64,000 nucleotides of DNA from DDH964 sp963763205 (GTDB lineage Bacteria > Desulfobacterota > Desulfuromonadia > Desulfuromonadales > DDH964): positions 72,936-136,935 of the forward strand of contig CAVXNQ010000013.1 in NCBI GenBank assembly GCA_963763205.1. Direction: 5' to 3'. The position numbers were made by a program, and so were the translations under genes. The notes under the pieces are model-generated. The model saw only the letters and a program-made list of their open reading frames with translations, did not search any database and was not told the origin of the DNA. Positions 46,727 to 54,739 of this stretch are shown here, piece after piece; the first letter of the stretch is position 1; the number at the start of each line of letters is the position of its first letter.

Positions 46727-47290
46727 ATGTTGCCGAAAATATACGAAACTAATAACTACTTCAATATTGAAGAATCTGGCTACCTTTCTAAGCTTAATTC
46801 CTACCGTGAACTAAAAGATGGATGGTGTAGAGGCGAAGGGTACTCTCCTGACAAGTCTGCAATTAATCAAGCAATTGGTATTTCTGATTTCGCAAAAAAT
46901 AGATTTCTGGCCATAAATACAGCTGTTGGCTTAGAGGGAGAAATACAATTGGCCCTCTTTCGCAAATCAAAGAAGGTTGATAAATACATAGAGATAACAA
47001 TTGAAAAAGAAGGCCCATATAATTTAACAGAGTTCCAGTTGATAGATGATTGTTATGAGATAACTCGCGACGAGGAGGTTTATAGCCTGCCTCAATTGAA
47101 AACTGAAATCTCAAAATTTTCCAGAGAATTGTTTTCATGCCAAAATTTATCCGGATTCTATCAAAGCAACATTTTTATAAAGACTTGGGAAGATTCGCCA
47201 GCACCGCTTTTAAAAACTATAGAGGAGGAATCTCGGTTATATGCTTGCGATGCATCAGTGAGTTGGGGACAACTTTGTGTGGGCACTTAA
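46727..47290 (+). CDS. Hypothetical protein of the GWDG-type family
   Basis: 187 aa, AT-rich codon use. LNSYRELKDGWCRGEGYSPDKSA followed by EGEIQLALF and KYIEITIE resembles a widespread unassigned bacterial family whose hallmark is GWDG-x-GA-P-s, a later G-x-Q-L-E-W strand and an I-x-I strand. The start is 2 bp after the DUF3467-like gene, so they are co-transcribed. No catalytic residues can be proposed. Confidence 0.45.
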   Translation: MLPKIYETNNYFNIEESGYLSKLNSYRELKDGWCRGEGYSPDKSAINQAIGISDFAKNRFLAINTAVGLEGEIQLALFRKSKKVDKYIEITIEKEGPYNLTEFQLIDDCYEITRDEEVYSLPQLKTEISKFSRELFSCQNLSGFYQSNIFIKTWEDSPAPLLKTIEEESRLYACDASVSWGQLCVGT

Positions 47291-47553
47291 GAGCTTTCTA
47301 TAACTCCGTTGATGAGCCACCACACATTTTTTGGATATTTGATAGCGAAATACTTCCTGAAGAATGTCATTTGCAGCAGCAAGATAGCTCTACAGGAGAT
47401 CATTGCCATTACGATATTGTGAATTTGCCTGACAAGAAAGCTAGGAAAATATTTTCTAAATTTAATAAAAATAGCAACTTCGGCATATGTCGAGACGAAT
47501 CGAACCATCAAGCTCTTGGAGAGCAGGATATAGCTAACTTAGAAAGAAGATAG
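47245..47553 (+). CDS. Hypothetical third cargo protein
   Basis: About 102 aa from TTG 47245; the frame is open back to an ATG at 47137 inside the preceding gene. IFWIFDSEILPEECHLQQQD and HCHYDIVNLPDKKARKIFSK are recognisable stretches with several Cys/His residues but no known motif. It overlaps the GWDG-type gene and has AGGAGGAA at 47222. A frameshifted C-terminal part of that gene is an alternative reading. Confidence 0.35.
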   Translation: MRCISELGTTLCGHLRAFYNSVDEPPHIFWIFDSEILPEECHLQQQDSSTGDHCHYDIVNLPDKKARKIFSKFNKNSNFGICRDESNHQALGEQDIANLERR

Positions 47554-47561
47554 TATTATTT

Positions 47562-47715
47562 CCCAGTGCCCAGCACTGTCCGGCCTGGGGAGCCAACAAA
47601 TTAACAGGCCGATTTCTTCAAGGGAATCGGCCTGTTTCCTTTTGTCTTCAATTCTCCTCCTGAATAACCTTTCAGAAAAATATAAAATATCACGAGCTTA
47701 AAAGTTCGAATCCGG
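47562..47715. repeat. tRNA-3'-end-like scar 1 with terminator
   Basis: Begins CCCAGTGCCCAGCACTG, then GGCCTGGGGAGCCA (tRNA-like 3' end, GGGGAGCCA at 47587-47595) and AACAAATT. A terminator stem follows (47603-47616 / 47624-47636), then AAAGTTCGAATCCGG (47701-47715), a T-arm motif. Nearly the same order recurs at 62659-62813 and, more diverged, at 52261-52427. Confidence 0.7.
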
Positions 47716-47962
47716 CTTGATAGGCTTCTCGTCGCTGACAAGGTTGCGACCTTTCCCACATTTCAATGGATGTGGGCACCATCGCCGCTACCCCCAGAGT
47801 GCCCAGGGAAGATTGCAGGATGTTCCATGAAATGATTGTTCGTCCTTGGCCCCAGACCAAAGCTCTGCTTCCAATTGGCCGAAATTTGGGAACTTACAAT
47901 TGCTGCGACTATAATGGAAACGGGAATGAAGTTCGTAGCTGATTGGAAACAAAGGATCGGCA
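47716..47962. other. Leader region of cobO, no gene
   Basis: A hairpin CCCACAT (47755-47761) with ATGTGGG (47770-47776) is present. I looked for a cobalamin riboswitch because cobO follows and found no B12-box-like sequence. AAAGGA precedes the cobO start. Confidence 0.4.
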
Positions 47963-48547
47963 ATGGTAGCGACGCGAGGCAGCAAGCCGGAGACAATTGA
48001 GCGACTGGAACCGAAAGAACGCAAGGGGTTGGTTCTGGTCATGACCGGAAATGGCAAGGGGAAGACCACCTCGGCTCTGGGAATGGCAGTACGTGCCTGC
48101 GGTCATTCCATGCGGGTCTGCATCATCCAGTTCATGAAGGGGGACCTCTACGCCGGGGAGTGGGATGGCGTCAGGAAGATGAACTGCGACATTGAGTTGA
48201 TTCCCACCGGCAAGGGGTTCTGCGGCATCCAGGGGAACCCTTACCCCTTCGAGGAGCACCGTGCCAACGCCCAGGAGGCCATTGGCCTGGCAACCGAAAA
48301 GATGGCAGCCGGGCATTGCGACCTCCTCATTCTTGATGAAATCAATAACGCCCTCAAGTTGAAGCTGGTCGATTTGGAACAGGTTCTGGACCTTTTGCAT
48401 CGTAAGCCATCCTTGATGCATCTGATTTTGACTGGCCGTGATGCCCACCCACAGGTGATCGAACTTGCTGATACCGCCAGTGAGGTTCGCGAAATCAAAC
48501 ATGCCTTCCGCAAGGATATCGAGCCCCAACCCGGCATCGATTATTGA
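47963..48547 (+). CDS. cobO: Cob(I)yrinic acid a,c-diamide adenosyltransferase
   Basis: Adenosylates the corrin cobalt in B12 synthesis or salvage. 194 aa, BtuR/CobO family. The P-loop variant VMTGNGKGKTTSALGMAVRA, IIQFMKGD and the LLILDEINNAL strand are all present. Methylmalonyl-CoA or other B12 enzymes are not in the window. It is followed by a strong bidirectional terminator. Composition is host-like even though the gene lies between two attachment scars. Confidence 0.95.
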   Translation: MVATRGSKPETIERLEPKERKGLVLVMTGNGKGKTTSALGMAVRACGHSMRVCIIQFMKGDLYAGEWDGVRKMNCDIELIPTGKGFCGIQGNPYPFEEHRANAQEAIGLATEKMAAGHCDLLILDEINNALKLKLVDLEQVLDLLHRKPSLMHLILTGRDAHPQVIELADTASEVREIKHAFRKDIEPQPGIDY

Positions 48548-48570
48548 TAAGGACTGAACTCAGCAACAGA

Positions 48571-48602
48571 AAAACCCCGCCAGGCAAACTGTGCGGGGTT
48601 TT
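48571..48602. terminator. Bidirectional intrinsic terminator
   Basis: AAAACCCCGC (48571-48580) pairs perfectly with GCGGGGTTTT (48593-48602). It ends cobO and the convergent small gene. Confidence 0.85.
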
Positions 48603-48667
48603 CCCATCAGGGACCAGAACCGGAACGGAACAGGGGGGGCAGCGCCGCTCCATCGGACCAAATTCCG

Positions 48668-48826
48668 TCAATCATCCAAGGTTTCCGAGCCGGAAGACAG
48701 GTCGGGAAAATGCAGGGCATAATCGTGCGATATTGCCTTACGGTTCGCTTCCCGCCAACGTTCCGCCTCCTGTTCGTGGTGCAGGATACTTTCTACGTAA
48801 TGCTCCACTTTGTCTTTCCCGGACAT
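48668..48826 (-). CDS. Small hypothetical protein (52 aa)
   Basis: Reads MSGKDKVEHYVESILHHEQE then AERWREANRKAISHDYALHF and an acidic tail. A G-rich GGGGGTGAGGG lies upstream of ATG 48826, and the gene ends before the shared terminator at 48571-48602. Hydrophilic and helical, with no family recognised. The clean start, codon use and terminator argue that it is real. Confidence 0.5.
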   Translation of the reverse strand: MSGKDKVEHYVESILHHEQEAERWREANRKAISHDYALHFPDLSSGSETLDD

Positions 48827-49026
48827 GCCCTCACCCCCTTTCTGGAGAGGCTCTATTATATATCGTTTTGGCCAGGCAGAAGGAGGGGCCCCCTTGCGTT
48901 CAAATGCGTTGGCGGGAGAGGTCCTTTCCCCCGTAAAAAATCCTTCCTAATTCTCCGCTAAGTTTCCCCTGCTACGGTCTGGGCAATGCAGCAGGACTTC
49001 AGCCAACCACGTAAGGAGGAAACGCA

Positions 49027-49362
49027 ATGAATAAAAGCATCAAAATTGGAATCTCGCTGGTCGCCATCTCAACGCTCGGCACCCTGGCCGCCTTTGCCGC
49101 CAAGCCGGTCGGAAACGACGCGCTCATCACCAGTCATGCCAAGGTTTCGCTGACCCAGGCGATTCAAACCGCGGAGCACCATGTCCGTGGCCAGGCGGTA
49201 CGTGCGGAACTCGAAGCGAGTCGGGAGGGGTGGATCTACGATGTCGAGGTCGTCGCCGACGGCTCTCCCTACGATGTCGCCGTTGATGCAGTCAAGGGGA
49301 CCGTGGTTGCGGCGGCCAAGGACAAAACCGATACGGATGACGGTCACGACAAGGTCGACTAA
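49027..49362 (+). CDS. PepSY-domain periplasmic protein
   Basis: 111 aa. A signal peptide is evident (MNKSIKIGISLVAISTLGTL, cleavage after AAFA). The rest is a single PepSY domain: LTQAIQTAEHHVRGQAVRAE and IYDVEVVADGSPYDVAVDAV, then a highly acidic tail. PepSY proteins often inhibit peptidases or act as envelope sensors. AAGGAGG precedes the ATG. It leads an operon with a COG4705 membrane protein and a two-component system, so it may report envelope state to the kinase (inference). Confidence 0.85.
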   Translation: MNKSIKIGISLVAISTLGTLAAFAAKPVGNDALITSHAKVSLTQAIQTAEHHVRGQAVRAELEASREGWIYDVEVVADGSPYDVAVDAVKGTVVAAAKDKTDTDDGHDKVD

Positions 49363-49437
49363 TCCGCCCGGAAATCCAGCCCGGATAAAAACGAACCAGG
49401 GGAAATTCTGCCCTTACCCGTGAAGGAGCCACGTCAA

Positions 49438-50196
49438 ATGAACAGCGAAATGGAGGCAGGCCTCAGCAAAGTCCCGGAGGTGACGCTCCTATTCTGGATC
49501 GTCAAGATCGCAGCCACGACCCTGGGGGAAACGGGCGGTGATGCGGTTTCCATGTCCATGAACCTGGGCTACCTGGTGGGGACCGCCATCTTCGCTGCGC
49601 TGTTTGCCCTGGCGGTAAGTGCCCAGGTTTCCGCCAAGCGCTATCACCCTCTCCTGTACTGGACGACGATCATTGCGACGACCACCGTAGGGACTACCCT
49701 GGCCGATTTCGCCGACCGTTCCCTGGGAATCGGTTATGCCGGAGGGTCATCGCTGCTGCTGCTGTTACTGATCGGATCTCTTTATGCCTGGTACCGCAGC
49801 ATGGGGACGGTGGCGGTTGAAACGGTGCGCACCCGGAAAGCCGAGGTATTTTATTGGGTAACGATCATGTTCTCCCAGACCCTTGGTACCGCGCTCGGCG
49901 ACTGGACCGCCGACACCGCAGGCTTTGGCTATATGAACAGCGCCGTGGTATTTTGTACCCTGCTGGCCGTTATCGTGGTCGCACGTTGCTGGACGCGCAT
50001 TTCCAGGACGACGCTGTTCTGGCTGGCCTTCGTTCTCACCCGACCGCTCGGGGCGGTCGTCGGCGACTTGCTGGATAAGCCGGTCCGTTCAGGAGGGCTG
50101 GCCCTGAGCCGGTACTCGGCTTCGGCGGTGCTCCTCGGGTTCATTTTGATCAGTTTGTACAGTTTCCCCCAGCGTGCGGCGCAAAAGAGCCATTGA
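49438..50196 (+). CDS. COG4705-type membrane protein with fourfold internal repeat
   Basis: 253 aa, almost entirely hydrophobic. Four copies of a pattern aromatic-W-x(5)-T-x-G-x(3)-D appear: FWIVKIAATTLGETGGDAVS, YWTTIIATTTVGTTLADFAD, YWVTIMFSQTLGTALGDWTA and FWLAFVLTRPLGAVVGDLLD. It matches the uncharacterised COG4705 membrane-anchored family, commonly found next to PepSY proteins and OmpR/QseC pairs. ATG 49438 follows GAAGGAG. Confidence 0.8.
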   Translation: MNSEMEAGLSKVPEVTLLFWIVKIAATTLGETGGDAVSMSMNLGYLVGTAIFAALFALAVSAQVSAKRYHPLLYWTTIIATTTVGTTLADFADRSLGIGYAGGSSLLLLLLIGSLYAWYRSMGTVAVETVRTRKAEVFYWVTIMFSQTLGTALGDWTADTAGFGYMNSAVVFCTLLAVIVVARCWTRISRTTLFWLAFVLTRPLGAVVGDLLDKPVRSGGLALSRYSASAVLLGFILISLYSFPQRAAQKSH

Positions 50197-50280
50197 TGGG
50201 AAGGGGCCATCCTCGGGCGCCAAGTTCCGGACCCGGAGCCCTCTACTCAGGGCCTCCAGTTCTTTCAAGAGGAATGAGGA

Positions 50281-50943
50281 ATGCGCATCCTGTTGGTCGA
50301 GGATGACCGGATGATCGCGGCTGCCGTATTGCAGGCGCTAAAGGATGCTTCCTATGCGGTGGACTGGGTTCGCGACGGCATCAGCGCCTCGGCTGCGATT
50401 GATGCCGGCGAGTACCAGTTGGTTGTCCTCGACCTGGGGCTCCCCGGACTGGACGGTCTGGATGTGCTGCGCCGAATGCGCCAGGACGGCCACAAAACCG
50501 CCGTGCTGATCGTGACGGCCCGGGACGCCCTGGAAGACCGGATTCGGGGGCTTGACCTGGGGGCGGATGACTACCTGGTCAAGCCTTTTGCCGTAGGTGA
50601 ACTGTTGGCCAGGATGCGGGCCGTGATTCGGCGGCATGCCGGGAGTCCGGCGCCCCTTCTGACCAATGGCATTCTCACCCTGGACCCGATGACCAAGGAA
50701 GCGACCCGCGACGGTCGATGCTGTCGCCTCACCGCCCGGGAGTTTTCCCTGCTGCAGGCCCTGCTCCTGCGACCCGGCGCCATTTTGTCCCGCGAGGAGC
50801 TGGAAACCCGGATTTATGGCTGGAACGAGGAGGTCGAGAGCAACGCTGTTGAGTTTCTGATCCACGCGGTTCGCAAGAAGCTCGGCAGCGCAATTATCAA
50901 GAACGTGCGGGGGATGGGATGGATGGTCGATCGGGGCCAATGA
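50281..50943 (+). CDS. OmpR-family response regulator
   Basis: 220 aa. Receiver domain with acidic pocket VEDDR, phospho-acceptor aspartate in LVVLDLGLPGLDGLDVLR and lysine in DDYLVKPFAVGELLARM; winged-helix output domain with SREELETRIYGW and NAVEFLIHAVRKKLG. QseB/TctD-like. GAGGAATGAGGA precedes ATG 50281, and its stop overlaps the kinase start. It probably controls the PepSY/COG4705 genes upstream. Confidence 0.94.
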   Translation: MRILLVEDDRMIAAAVLQALKDASYAVDWVRDGISASAAIDAGEYQLVVLDLGLPGLDGLDVLRRMRQDGHKTAVLIVTARDALEDRIRGLDLGADDYLVKPFAVGELLARMRAVIRRHAGSPAPLLTNGILTLDPMTKEATRDGRCCRLTAREFSLLQALLLRPGAILSREELETRIYGWNEEVESNAVEFLIHAVRKKLGSAIIKNVRGMGWMVDRGQ

Positions 50944-52256
50944 GCTACTCGCTACGGCGGCATCTTTCGCTTTGGATCGCAGGGGTAACGATCCTCATTG
51001 GTTTAGTCGCCGGCTTCGGTTCATTCTTCATGGCTTTTCGCGAGGCCCAGGAACTGCAGGATGACCAGTTGCGTCAGGTCGCCCTGCTGGTGGAACGCTC
51101 CGGGAAAACTCCCGGTGAATGGGTCATCCCGGCCGGAACGGCCAAGGACTCCGATCCGGAAGAGCGGATCGTCGTCGGCCTTTTGGGAACTCCTGAAGAC
51201 CGTCCTGACCTGCCCTCTCTGCCCGGCACGTTGCCGGATGGGTTTCAAACCCTGGCCAGAGGTGGAGCCACCTGGCGCCTGTTTGTCCATACGCTTCCTT
51301 CGGGGTCCCGGTTTGCCGCGGGCCAGATGACGGAAGTGCGCGACGAGGTGGCCCGCAACAGTGGCCTGCGGACCTTGATTCCCATCCTGCTATTGGTCCC
51401 GGCCCTCACCCTCCTGGCCGTCTGGATCATCAAGCGGGGCCTGGGGCCGGTGACCCAGCTCTCCCAGCAGTTGGACAACCGGGACGACACCAACCTGAAG
51501 GAAATTTCGGGAATCGAAATGCCTTCTGAAATCAGGCCTTTCGTTACCTCGATCAATGGCCTGATGCTGCGCCTTTCCAGAGCGCTCGAACAGCAGCGCC
51601 GGTTTATTGCCGACGCGGCCCATGAACTGCGTTCACCCCTGACCGCCTTGAGCCTGCAGGTCGATAACCTGGAACATGGATTTCCCACGGTCGGGGGCGC
51701 CTCCCGTGTTGCACCGCTCAAGGCCGGTTTGAATCGGACCCGCAACTTGCTGGAACAGCTCCTGAGCCTGGCCCGCCTGCAATCCGGCATTGCGCCAGCC
51801 GTCGAGGTATCTTTCGACCAACTGGTTCGGCAAATCATCGCGGACTGCCTACCATTGGCAATCGCCAAGCAGATTGACCTGGGTTGTCAGCGACTGGAGC
51901 CTGTCCCCATGATGGCACCCGTTGAAGACCTGATGGCACTTGCGCGCAATGCCATTGACAACGCCCTGCGCTACACCCCTGCCGGGGGAACGGTTGACGT
52001 CAGCCTTTACCCCGATGGGAACCAAGTGGTTTTCCTGGTGGAGGACTCCGGACCGGGAATTCCAGCAGGTGCCGAGGAACGATTGTTCCAGCCCTTTTAT
52101 CGGGTGCCGGGAAATGAGGAAACCGGCAGCGGCCTGGGGCTGGCCATCATCCGCAATGTGGCCGATCGCCTTGGTGGTACGGCAACGCTGGAGAACCGGG
52201 GAGGTGCGCGCGGCGCACGGTTTTGCTATCGTCAGCCAACCCGTAATTCAGGCTGA
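50940..52256 (+). CDS. Sensor histidine kinase (QseC/TctE-like)
   Basis: 438 aa. A first membrane helix near residues 9-31 and a second near 150-170 enclose a periplasmic sensor of about 115 residues. HAMP-like region, then the H-box FIADAAHELRSPLTALSLQ, the N-box NAIDNALRYTPAGG, and the G-boxes DSGPGIP and GSGLGLAII. It starts in an ATGA overlap with the response regulator. The signal is unknown. Confidence 0.94.
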   Translation: MSYSLRRHLSLWIAGVTILIGLVAGFGSFFMAFREAQELQDDQLRQVALLVERSGKTPGEWVIPAGTAKDSDPEERIVVGLLGTPEDRPDLPSLPGTLPDGFQTLARGGATWRLFVHTLPSGSRFAAGQMTEVRDEVARNSGLRTLIPILLLVPALTLLAVWIIKRGLGPVTQLSQQLDNRDDTNLKEISGIEMPSEIRPFVTSINGLMLRLSRALEQQRRFIADAAHELRSPLTALSLQVDNLEHGFPTVGGASRVAPLKAGLNRTRNLLEQLLSLARLQSGIAPAVEVSFDQLVRQIIADCLPLAIAKQIDLGCQRLEPVPMMAPVEDLMALARNAIDNALRYTPAGGTVDVSLYPDGNQVVFLVEDSGPGIPAGAEERLFQPFYRVPGNEETGSGLGLAIIRNVADRLGGTATLENRGGARGARFCYRQPTRNSG

Positions 52257-52260
52257 CTCT

Positions 52261-52427
52261 CCTGGGCAGCGCCCAGAAAGTTCGAATAACGTCCAATGTG
52301 AGGAGCCGACAAATCAAACGGCCGATTTCCTTTGTGAAATCTGCCGTTTTGCTGTTTCCATGTTTTGCCCTGAAGAAGCCAGAATGTAAAAATCTTTAAA
52401 AATCCAACTACTTGGAAGTTCGATTCC
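52261..52427. repeat. tRNA-3'-end-like scar 2 with terminator
   Basis: GAAAGTTCGAATAACGTCCAA then GAGGAGCCG (52298-52306), CAAATC, a terminator stem (52314-52327 / 52334-52347) and a second T-arm motif GGAAGTTCGATTCCGG (52412-52427). Same order as scars at 47562 and 62659; the front part matches the scar at 57130. Confidence 0.65.
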
Positions 52428-52773
52428 GGTTTGGATGTTTTGGTAGCCAGATTCCATATTTCAGGGATTGTGAGAGTGGGGGCAGCAGAGAGAGCATTGG
52501 TATCCAGATATCAAGCTGTTAATCGGAAAAGAATATTGACCCCTTCGCGTTGATATTGGGTTCTCAAATGTAACCCATCGTGAAGGGGATCAACTCTTCG
52601 ATTTTTCGAGAATATATGGTCTTTTCAATAGTGTCATCCTCTGTTGCCGATGGCGGGTCAAATCCCAAGGCCGATTAGCACTGTCTTGATAACGGCCTTC
52701 AGGCGGCGCACAATACCTTGAGCATGGGTCCGAACAGGCATTCCCCGCTCACTGCGATGAAGGGATACGCTGG
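52428..52773. other. Region with an inverted repeat and a possible transposase scrap
   Basis: An inverted repeat spans 52536-52593: TTGACCCCTTCGCG with CGTGAAGGGGATCAA. On the minus strand a short frame just upstream reads GIVRRLKAVIKTVLIGLGI, which may be the end of a decayed transposase, but this is weak. AAGGGA (52756-52761) precedes the glycosylase start. Confidence 0.35.
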
Positions 52774-53391
52774 ATGGTGCGCCCCAAGCTATCGACGGCC
52801 TATAAGCTCCTTGCCAGGGCCCAACTGCCGCTCGACACGGTTTCGCTCGCGTCCGGTTTGATAGGCAAGATATTGGTTAGGGAGACGACCGAGGGCATAG
52901 TCAGCGGACGAATCGTGGAGACTGAAGCCTACCCCGTCGGTGACCCTGCAGGCCACGCCTATCGTGGAATGACGGCACGCAATCGCTCGCTGTTCTTAAG
53001 CCCCGGGTACGCTTACGTCTATATGGTCTACGGTAAGTCGTACATGCTCAACGTGGCGAGCGAAATCGCCGGCGTAGGAGCCGGTGTTCTAATCAGAGCG
53101 CTCGAGCCGTTGGAGGGCATACCGTTGATGGAGCGAAGTCGCGGCACTCAGAATCTCTACCAACTTGCGCGAGGGCCGGGACGCCTGGCTCTCGCGCTTC
53201 AGATCGATCACCGCCTGGATGGCATCGACCTCTGTCGGAACGGACCTCTTTGGCTCGCTTGCGACGATCATCAGCGGGCGGAAATCGGCAGAAGCGTACG
53301 AATCGGAATTTCCCGTGGAGCCGAGCTATTGTTACGTTTCTACGTCCGCGGCAGTCGCTTCGTCAGCGGTCCGAGCGCATTGAACCGTTAA
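52774..53391 (+). CDS. Alkyladenine (3-methyladenine) DNA glycosylase, AAG/MPG family
   Basis: Base-excision repair enzyme that removes alkylated purines. 205 aa, normal for bacterial Mpg. The catalytic region RIVETEAYPVGDPAGHAYRG, NRSLFLSPGYAYVYMVYG, NVASEIAGVGAGVLIRALEP and LARGPGRLALAL are all diagnostic. Codon use is less GC-biased than in the metabolic core. It is monocistronic between the scrap region and the riboswitch. Confidence 0.93.
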   Translation: MVRPKLSTAYKLLARAQLPLDTVSLASGLIGKILVRETTEGIVSGRIVETEAYPVGDPAGHAYRGMTARNRSLFLSPGYAYVYMVYGKSYMLNVASEIAGVGAGVLIRALEPLEGIPLMERSRGTQNLYQLARGPGRLALALQIDHRLDGIDLCRNGPLWLACDDHQRAEIGRSVRIGISRGAELLLRFYVRGSRFVSGPSALNR

Positions 53392-53473
53392 CGGTCAACC
53401 CAACCCGCGGTCTAACCGTAAGTAACCCCCGGAAAAGCAAGGGATAACTCCTTTTACGTGGGGTGGAGGTGGC

Positions 53474-53502
53474 TTGACGAGGGGGGGGCAGGGATATATA
53501 TT
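53474..53502 (+). promoter_or_regulatory. Sigma-70 promoter before the riboswitch
   Basis: TTGACG (53474-53479), a 17-nt spacer, then TATATT (53497-53502). Transcription would start near 53509, at the 5' edge of the riboswitch. Confidence 0.7.
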
Positions 53503-53509
53503 CAGCCTG

Positions 53510-53616
53510 TAGACAGGGTATTTCCCGACAAAGCCAAACCTGCCGTAAGGCAGGGACGGAAAGTCACGGATCTCCGGGGCAAGAAGATGGCCGAGCTGCC
53601 GAAGGATGTTTTCATC
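53510..53616 (+). ncRNA. GEMM-type cyclic dinucleotide riboswitch
   Basis: The order of conserved blocks fits GEMM-I: CCCGACAAAGCCAAACC, a short stem TGCC-GTAA-GGCA, GGGACGGAAAGTCACGG, a variable stem, then GGCCGAGCTGCCGAAGG. A hairpin GGATG-TTTT-CATCC and T-rich tracts (53631-53645) follow as expression platform. GEMM-I aptamers bind c-di-GMP, and a Geobacter-lineage variant binds 3',3'-cGAMP; which applies here is not decided. The next gene is the DJ-1-family protein 175 bp further on. Confidence 0.72.
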
Positions 53617-53790
53617 CTGAAGTGCAGTTCGGTTTTTGTTTTTGGGCGCCACACTCTTCTCGCTCCAGGGAAGCTTAGCGGACGGTGCAAAGAGATGGAT
53701 CGGCTTTATTCTGCCGAGAGGCCGGGTCGAAGGAGGGGACTCCGGTGCTTCTCTTTCACGGTTTTCCAATCAGCGGAAAGGAGATAGGTC

Positions 53791-54477
53791 ATGAAAATAC
53801 TTATGGTGCTCACCTCCCACGATCAACTGGGTAACACGGGCCGCAAGACCGGGTTCTGGCTTGAGGAATTCGCGGCCCCGTATTTCGTATTCAGAGATGC
53901 CGGCGTTGAACTGACGCTCGCCTCCCCGGAAGGCGGGCAGCCTCCGCTCGATCCAAAGAGCGATTTGCCGGAGAATCAGACCCCGGCGATGACGCGCTTC
54001 AAACAGGACGAGGCGGCGCAAAAGGCTCTCGCCAACACGGTCAAACTTGCGGACGTGAAGGCGGAAGACTTCGACACCGTTTTCTATCCTGGTGGCCACG
54101 GCCCGATGTGGGATCTCGCGGAGAGCCCTACGTCGATCGCTCTTCTGGAGGCCTTCTACAATTCGGGCAAGCCAATCGCATTGGTGTGCCATTCGCCCGG
54201 GGTGCTTCGCCACGTTACTTACCAGGGCGCTCCGCTGGTGAAAGGAAAACACGTCACCGGTTTCACGAACGGCGAGGAAGAGGAGACGCAGCTCACGAAG
54301 GTTGTGCCGTTCCTGGTCGAAGATGAACTGCTGCGGCTCGGCGCCATCTTCGAGAAGAAGGCGGACTGGCAGCCTTTTGTCATCACTGACGGCCGTCTCG
54401 TCACTGGCCAGAACCCCGCATCATCGACGTCCGCGGCTCAAGCGCTTCTGAAGGTACTGCAGCGGAAGGCCGCTTAG
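53791..54477 (+). CDS. DJ-1/PfpI (Hsp31/HchA-like) class I glutamine amidotransferase-like protein
   Basis: 228 aa. VFYPGGHGPMWDLAES, the nucleophile elbow cysteine in IALVCHSPGVLRHV, and the glutamate-rich FTNGEEEETQ match the glyoxalase III/HchA-like branch, which protects against reactive carbonyls or acts as chaperone. GAAAGGAG precedes the ATG. It follows a GEMM-type riboswitch, so expression probably depends on a cyclic dinucleotide. A broken SDR gene follows. Confidence 0.9.
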   Translation: MKILMVLTSHDQLGNTGRKTGFWLEEFAAPYFVFRDAGVELTLASPEGGQPPLDPKSDLPENQTPAMTRFKQDEAAQKALANTVKLADVKAEDFDTVFYPGGHGPMWDLAESPTSIALLEAFYNSGKPIALVCHSPGVLRHVTYQGAPLVKGKHVTGFTNGEEEETQLTKVVPFLVEDELLRLGAIFEKKADWQPFVITDGRLVTGQNPASSTSAAQALLKVLQRKAA

Positions 54478-54506
54478 GTGTCTGCTCCTCATTGAGGTAA
54501 ACAACC

Positions 54507-54719
54507 ATGAGTGACCAACGAAAGACAGCCATCGTAACCGGAGCTTCACAGGGGATCGGCGCGGCAATCGTGAAAGCCTTTGTCGAACGGAATTTCAACG
54601 TCGTCGCCAATTCCCGGAAGATGACCCAATCCACCGAGGTCGCGGCCTCCGACCGCGTCGCCCTGGTAGACGGCCACATCCTGTACGTCGATGGCGGCGC
54701 TCATTCAGGCCGCTGGTAA
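54507..54719 (+). pseudogene. Short-chain dehydrogenase with internal deletion
   Basis: The N-terminus (TAIVTGASQGIGAAIVKAFV) joins directly to the C-terminal end of an SDR (HILYVDGGAHSGRW) in one frame of 70 codons. The catalytic Ser-Tyr-Lys region, normally about 180 residues, is missing. The in-frame deletion leaves a non-functional remnant. Confidence 0.8.
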
Positions 54720-54739
54720 TGGCAAGGTCCCTTCGTCAT

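Noticed and set aside
47716..47962. Cobalamin riboswitch before cobO
   Set aside because: No B12-box-like sequence or recognisable core in the 250 bp upstream.
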